Positions 60,486-64,000 of a stretch of DNA of 64,000 bases are shown piece by piece. Under the pieces are notes generated by a model, which was given only the letters and a program-made list of their open reading frames with translations, did no database searches and had not been told where the DNA came from. This stretch comes from Phycisphaerales bacterium (GTDB lineage Bacteria > Planctomycetota > Phycisphaerae > Phycisphaerales > UBA1924), in assembly GCA_016699835.1 (NCBI GenBank), contig CP064987.1, positions 1,488,001 through 1,552,000 of the forward strand, read 5' to 3'. The number at the start of each line of letters is the position of its first letter. Positions within the stretch are counted from its first letter, which is position 1. The position numbers and the translations under genes were made by a program.

Positions 60486-61874
60486 TCAGAGGACGGTGCC
60501 GGTGAGGATGGAGATGGCGAGGGTGAAGTAGATGATGGTGCCGCTGGCGTCCATGAGGGTGGCGACGAGGGGGCTGGACGCGGTGGCGGGATCGAGGCGG
60601 AGCCTTTTAAGGATCAGGGGGAGTGTGGCGCCGGCGACAGTGCCCCAGAGGACGACGCCCGCGATCGCGGCCGCGACGGTGAAGCCGAGGTGATTGGAAT
60701 ACTCGGTCTCGGGGCGCTTGAGGATGTTCGTGAAGAACTCTACGCAGAGGAAGCCCATGAGGGCGAGGGTGACGGCGAGGAGTGCGGCGGAGACGAACTC
60801 GCGCTGGACGATGCGCCACCAGTCGCCGACGCCGACCTCGCCCAGCGCGAGCGCGCGGGTGACGAGGGTCGCCGCCTGGGAGCCTGAGTTTCCGCCACAG
60901 GAGATGACCAGGGGCATGAAGATGGAGAGGACGGTCGCCTTGTCGAGTTGGTCCTGGAAGCCGCCGAGGACGAGGATGGTGATGGTCTGCCCGACGAAAA
61001 GTGCGGAGAGCCAGACGGCGCGCTTGCGGTACATCTCGACGTGGCCCGTGACGATGTAGGGCGATTCCAGGGCGGCGACGCCACCGAGTTTCTGGATGTC
61101 CTCGGTGGCCTCTTCCTCGGCGACGTCGGTGACGTCGTCGACGGTGACGATGCCGACGAGGACACCCTTGGAATCGACGACAGGCAGAGCCGTCCGGTCG
61201 TACCGGCTCATCATCTGGACGGCCTCTTCCTGGGGCTGGTCGGCGCGGAGGGCGTAGTAGTTGTCGTCCATCAGGTCGGCGATGCGCGTGTCGCGTTGGG
61301 CGAGGAGGACGTGGCGCAGGCGGATGTCGTCGACGAGTTTGCCGGCGTCATCGATGACGTACAGCACGTTGAGTGTCTCGGCGTCGCGGCCATGGCGCTG
61401 GATGTGATCGAGGACCTGGGCGACGGTCCACTCCGGTCGGACGCGGATGTAGTCGGGCGTCATGAGCCGCCCGACGGAGTCCTCGGGATAGCCGAGGATG
61501 GCCTGGGTGACCCTTCGCTCTTCGGGGGAGAGCGAGCCGACGATTCGTGTGGCGACCTCGGAGGGGAGTTCGTCCAGGAGTCGTGCGCGATCGTCGGCGC
61601 TCATGGCTTCGACGACCTGAGCGGCGGTCTCGGTCCCGAGTTTCTTGATGAGTTCTTCTTGTGAATCCTGTTCGAGATACGAGAAGACCTCGCCGGCGTC
61701 GTCACGCGGGAGGAAGCGGAAGCCGAGGGCGGCGAGTTCCGGCTCGATGTCGGCGAGGATGTCGGCGACGTCCGCGGGTGGGAGTTCGTGGAGGATGTGG
61801 CGCAACTCGCCATAGTGCCCGCGCTGGATGAGTTCGCGGACTTCGGGGGCCAGAAGTTGGGCGGTGGGATTCAC
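60486..61874 (-). CDS. mgtE: Magnesium transporter MgtE
   Basis: A 462-residue channel. The acidic N-terminal domain (HILHELPPADVADILADIEP) and the CBS pair (LMTPDYIRVRPEWTVAQVL, LPVVDSKGVLVGIVTVDDV) form the cytosolic magnesium sensor. The C-terminal half holds five transmembrane helices with CGGNSGSQAATLVTRALALG, the pore-lining signature. It starts at GTG 61874. No M-box or other riboswitch fits in the 41-base gap to the PIG-L gene. Confidence 0.95.
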   Translation of the reverse strand: MNPTAQLLAPEVRELIQRGHYGELRHILHELPPADVADILADIEPELAALGFRFLPRDDAGEVFSYLEQDSQEELIKKLGTETAAQVVEAMSADDRARLLDELPSEVATRIVGSLSPEERRVTQAILGYPEDSVGRLMTPDYIRVRPEWTVAQVLDHIQRHGRDAETLNVLYVIDDAGKLVDDIRLRHVLLAQRDTRIADLMDDNYYALRADQPQEEAVQMMSRYDRTALPVVDSKGVLVGIVTVDDVTDVAEEEATEDIQKLGGVAALESPYIVTGHVEMYRKRAVWLSALFVGQTITILVLGGFQDQLDKATVLSIFMPLVISCGGNSGSQAATLVTRALALGEVGVGDWWRIVQREFVSAALLAVTLALMGFLCVEFFTNILKRPETEYSNHLGFTVAAAIAGVVLWGTVAGATLPLILKRLRLDPATASSPLVATLMDASGTIIYFTLAISILTGTVL

Positions 61875-61915
61875 GGTGAGTACAACAGGATACGGCGTGC
61901 GTCGAAAGCGGCGAA

Positions 61916-62644
61916 TCAGGCGAGACCGTCGAGGGCGCGCAGGCCGAGGGGTTCCTTCGTGAAGAACGGCTCAGCAGCCGCGGCAGCGATCCGCGAGCCA
62001 AAGTAGCGATCCTGGGCCTCGAGGCGCCCGGGGAATCCGGCGTTGATGGGGTTCTGCGCGAACTGTGAGGCATAAGCCTCGACGGCGTGGCGCTTGCGCT
62101 CGAACGTGGTCGAGGTGTCGATGAGGAAGGTGGGATTTGGAACAGCACGAAGGTGAGAGCAGAAGTAGTAGAAGAGCCAATTGGGATAGATGGGCGGGCC
62201 GAGTTTGGATCGCCCGCCGAGGGCTTCGGGGACGGGCGGCTCAAACTTGGTGAGTTTGGCGTCGAAGCGTGCGTCCTCGGCGATGCGCGTCGTGGCGATG
62301 TGATCCGGGTGGGCGTCTTCTGGATGGGGCATGAAGAGGATGGAGACCTGGTGGGCGCGGATGACACCCGCGACGGCGTGTCGCGCTTCGAGTGTGTGCT
62401 CGACACGGCGGTTGGGGAGATTCAGGAGCACTCGACGGACCCGGCCCGTGTTGTTGTCGAGGATGCGAGCGGCTTCTGCGGCTTCCTTCAGCCGCGTGGA
62501 ACGATCGCCCACGGGCGTGGGGCACCCGTCGGTCATGTCGAGGAGCAGGACGTTGTGGCCTTGCTGGGCGAGGAGGGCGATGGTGCCCCCCATGCCGATT
62601 TCTTGGTCGTCGGGATGCGGGCCGACCACGAGGATGTTGGGCAT
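61916..62644 (-). CDS. PIG-L/BshB-type N-acetylglucosamine deacetylase
   Basis: A 242-residue zinc enzyme of the LmbE family. GPHPDDQEIGMGGT (8-21) carries the metal His and Asp, and PHPEDAHPDHIATT near residue 107 the other ligands and the catalytic His. The form resembles BshB1, which deacetylates GlcNAc-malate for bacillithiol, but LmbE members act on many GlcNAc compounds. The DinB-like protein at 40931 belongs to a fold also used in thiol chemistry, a loose hint of a shared pathway. AAGGA lies upstream of the ATG. Confidence 0.85.
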   Translation of the reverse strand: MPNILVVGPHPDDQEIGMGGTIALLAQQGHNVLLLDMTDGCPTPVGDRSTRLKEAAEAARILDNNTGRVRRVLLNLPNRRVEHTLEARHAVAGVIRAHQVSILFMPHPEDAHPDHIATTRIAEDARFDAKLTKFEPPVPEALGGRSKLGPPIYPNWLFYYFCSHLRAVPNPTFLIDTSTTFERKRHAVEAYASQFAQNPINAGFPGRLEAQDRYFGSRIAAAAAEPFFTKEPLGLRALDGLA

Positions 62645-62655
62645 GGCCGGCTTCC

Positions 62656-63096
62656 TTATTCGGCGATGACGACGAGACCGACGAGTTGGGGTTGTTGGCT
62701 GGATGCACTCGGGGGGAGTTCGAGTTGGGCCTGGACGAGTTTCTCGGGGGCCTCAGAGGCGAAGAAGCCCCCGGCGCGGAACCGCTCGCCATTCTCATCG
62801 ACGAAGGAGTCGAGTTCGAGCGTGAGGGATTGGCCGACGGCAAACTCGGGGATGTGTCGCGCGAATCGGCGATTGAGCCACAGGGTCGCGGGGGCGAGGG
62901 GGCTAGCAGTGGTGTTGGTGAGAGAAATGACAGTGGAGTCGCGGACGACCTGGATGTCAGCGGTCGTGGTTTGGGCGAGGACGTCGGGGAAACGACGCCA
63001 CTGCTCCTTGGGCGGGATGGTGGAGGCGCATGCGGCGAGGCCGAGGGCGAGCACGAGCGTGGAGAGATGAACGAGCGTGGATTTGGGTCGAGTCAT
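62656..63096 (-). CDS. Lipoprotein (DUF1425/YcfL-like)
   Basis: A 146-residue protein with a lipobox LAAC at residues 20-23, so it is lipid-anchored. The body is a small beta-sandwich (TADIQVVRDSTVISLTNTTA, SLTLELDSFVDENGERFRA, LVQAQLELP), a pattern like YcfL-type outer-membrane lipoproteins. It is 11 bases upstream of the PIG-L gene on the same strand. Start 63096 follows a TATATGGAATC stretch and faces the dus gene across only 20 bases. Confidence 0.7.
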   Translation of the reverse strand: MTRPKSTLVHLSTLVLALGLAACASTIPPKEQWRRFPDVLAQTTTADIQVVRDSTVISLTNTTASPLAPATLWLNRRFARHIPEFAVGQSLTLELDSFVDENGERFRAGGFFASEAPEKLVQAQLELPPSASSQQPQLVGLVVIAE

Positions 63097-63116
63097 GATT
63101 CCATATAGTCTGTGCG

Positions 63117-64000
63117 ATGTCGTGCGAGAGCAACAACGCGACGGCTCCATCGGCGGCAATTGCCCCGGGGGGCGAGGGGATCGACCCGCTGGAGGTGGCG
63201 CGGAGGGTCCGCGAGATGGGCGGGGTGGACCCGCGCCTGCCCGCGATTGTGCCGGGCTTCGATGCACCGTTTTTCCAGGCCGGGCTCGCAGGGTATTCGG
63301 ATGCGGCGATGCGACTCATCGCCCGGCGGCATGGATGCCCGTATTGCGTGACCGAGGCACTCCTCGATCGGACGCTCTTGGCGGGGGGACGCGGGTTCGC
63401 GAAGGCGGATCTAGGGGAGTTGCACGACAATGTGCCCGGCGGAGCGGGAGACCATCCGCTCGCGGGACAGATCATGGGGAGCGACCCGGAAGAGATGGCG
63501 GCGGCGGCGCTCAAGATGATCGAGCAAGGGGCGCGGAGCGAGCGCGAGTATCGGCGACTGGCGTATAAGGGACGACTTGGGCCCGGGGACAATCGGCCAG
63601 CGGAGACGCTGCGCCAGCCCGGGGGCGAGGTCATCGAGTGGGTGGTGTGCGGCGAAGAAGAGGACGAGCCGGGCGTCGAGAACGCTCCCGCCGAAGTGCA
63701 GCAAAATGAGAGTGATTCCACGACACGATCGCGAGCACGCGGAGGCGAGGCGTGTCGCTCGTTCGAGGTGATCGACGTGAACCTCGCGTGCCCGGTAAAG
63801 AAAATCGCGAGCAAGGCGCGGGGCGGGCACTGGCTGGCGGAGCCCGAAGGCGCGATCCGAATTCTCAAGGCCGTGCGCGAGGCCTTGCCGGCGAGCGTGG
63901 CGTGCTCGGTGAAGTTGCGCCGGAGTTTCGACGACACGCCGGAGATGGCGGCGAACTTCGAACGGATTATGGTCGCGGTGCGCGATCTTGGGTACGCGTG
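63117..64000 (+). CDS. dus: tRNA-dihydrouridine synthase with large insert (partial)
   Basis: The first 294 codons of a Dus flavoenzyme, cut by the window edge; it reduces uridines in tRNA. The N-terminal FMN region has AGLAGYSDAAMRL and GQIMGSDPEEMAAAA, and the catalytic block is VIDVNLACPVKKIASKARGG with Cys225. In normal Dus proteins these two blocks are about 20 residues apart; here about 76 extra residues (roughly 139-214, charged, with many Glu, Arg and Ser) separate them, and the frame stays open. TATAGT at 63104-63109 lies seven bases before the ATG. Confidence 0.85.
   Translation, partial: MSCESNNATAPSAAIAPGGEGIDPLEVARRVREMGGVDPRLPAIVPGFDAPFFQAGLAGYSDAAMRLIARRHGCPYCVTEALLDRTLLAGGRGFAKADLGELHDNVPGGAGDHPLAGQIMGSDPEEMAAAALKMIEQGARSEREYRRLAYKGRLGPGDNRPAETLRQPGGEVIEWVVCGEEEDEPGVENAPAEVQQNESDSTTRSRARGGEACRSFEVIDVNLACPVKKIASKARGGHWLAEPEGAIRILKAVREALPASVACSVKLRRSFDDTPEMAANFERIMVAVRDLGYA

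Noticed and set aside
61875..61915. Magnesium riboswitch for mgtE
   Set aside because: Only 41 bases separate mgtE from the neighbouring gene, too short for an M-box.

Overview
The window is GC-rich (about two thirds G+C), densely coding chromosomal DNA. It most likely comes from a planctomycete of the Phycisphaerales type. Supporting signs seen in the sequence are a secreted protein with two C-terminal Asp-rich dockerin-like repeats ending in Gly-Cys, a pseudopilin of the planctomycete prepilin-type class, a PEP-CTERM protein, a 52-residue 'small basic protein' of the Planctomycetes-Verrucomicrobia-Chlamydiae type, a 60-residue Hc1-type histone-like protein, several small membrane proteins with CxxC-CxxC zinc ribbons, and proteins of the planctomycete family with a C-terminal fibronectin-like domain. 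The species is an inference.

1-16.7 kb is mostly housekeeping: NuoI, a Leu/Phe/Val-type amino acid dehydrogenase, a dehydrogenase-complex E2, a pteridine-reductase-like SDR, a PAS-LuxR regulator, and ManA, a FabZ-like dehydratase and the Hc1-like protein. Within it, 9.5-14.6 kb holds a His-rich small protein, a pseudopilin, a dockerin-type secreted protein, an ABC ATPase with its FtsX-type permease, and a DUF3299-type protein. This set resembles zinc-responsive uptake or export loci.

17.0-24.6 kb is a repeat-rich zone. A REP-associated tyrosine transposase (RAYT) gene lies between 66-bp inverted copies of a palindromic repeat. Further copies flank a low-GC island at 22.8-24.4 kb that carries a frameshifted RelA/SpoT-domain gene. 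Class III fructose-1,6-bisphosphatase lies between these. Two arrays of degenerate 21-bp tandem repeats are also here.

24.6-31.3 kb is PyrF, DUF971, RecG, an HTH protein and PolX. 31.3-40.2 kb is accessory: a restriction-modification pair, an operon of wHTH-like, HEPN-like and LRAT-like proteins closed by a strong terminator, and a 698-residue protein with two tandem modules of HTH, HNH-like and plant-type AP2 domains. Two paralogous fibronectin-type proteins bracket this stretch.

40.3-64 kb is again mainly core: DinB-like, beta-propeller, MoxR ATPase, HD-domain nuclease, MntA-HepT toxin-antitoxin, an orphan adenine methyltransferase paralogous to the one at 33.4 kb, Lon-N protein, MetK, PurM, SGNH hydrolase, PEP-CTERM protein, a PPi-type phosphofructokinase, CDF transporter, acyltransferase, TrmB, MgtE, PIG-L deacetylase and the start of a tRNA-dihydrouridine synthase.

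Two window-wide patterns stand out. At least sixteen genes have a TANNNT hexamer only 5-8 nt before the start codon, which suggests leaderless mRNAs. Short palindromic repeats of three further families recur mainly in gaps between genes, often convergent ones.
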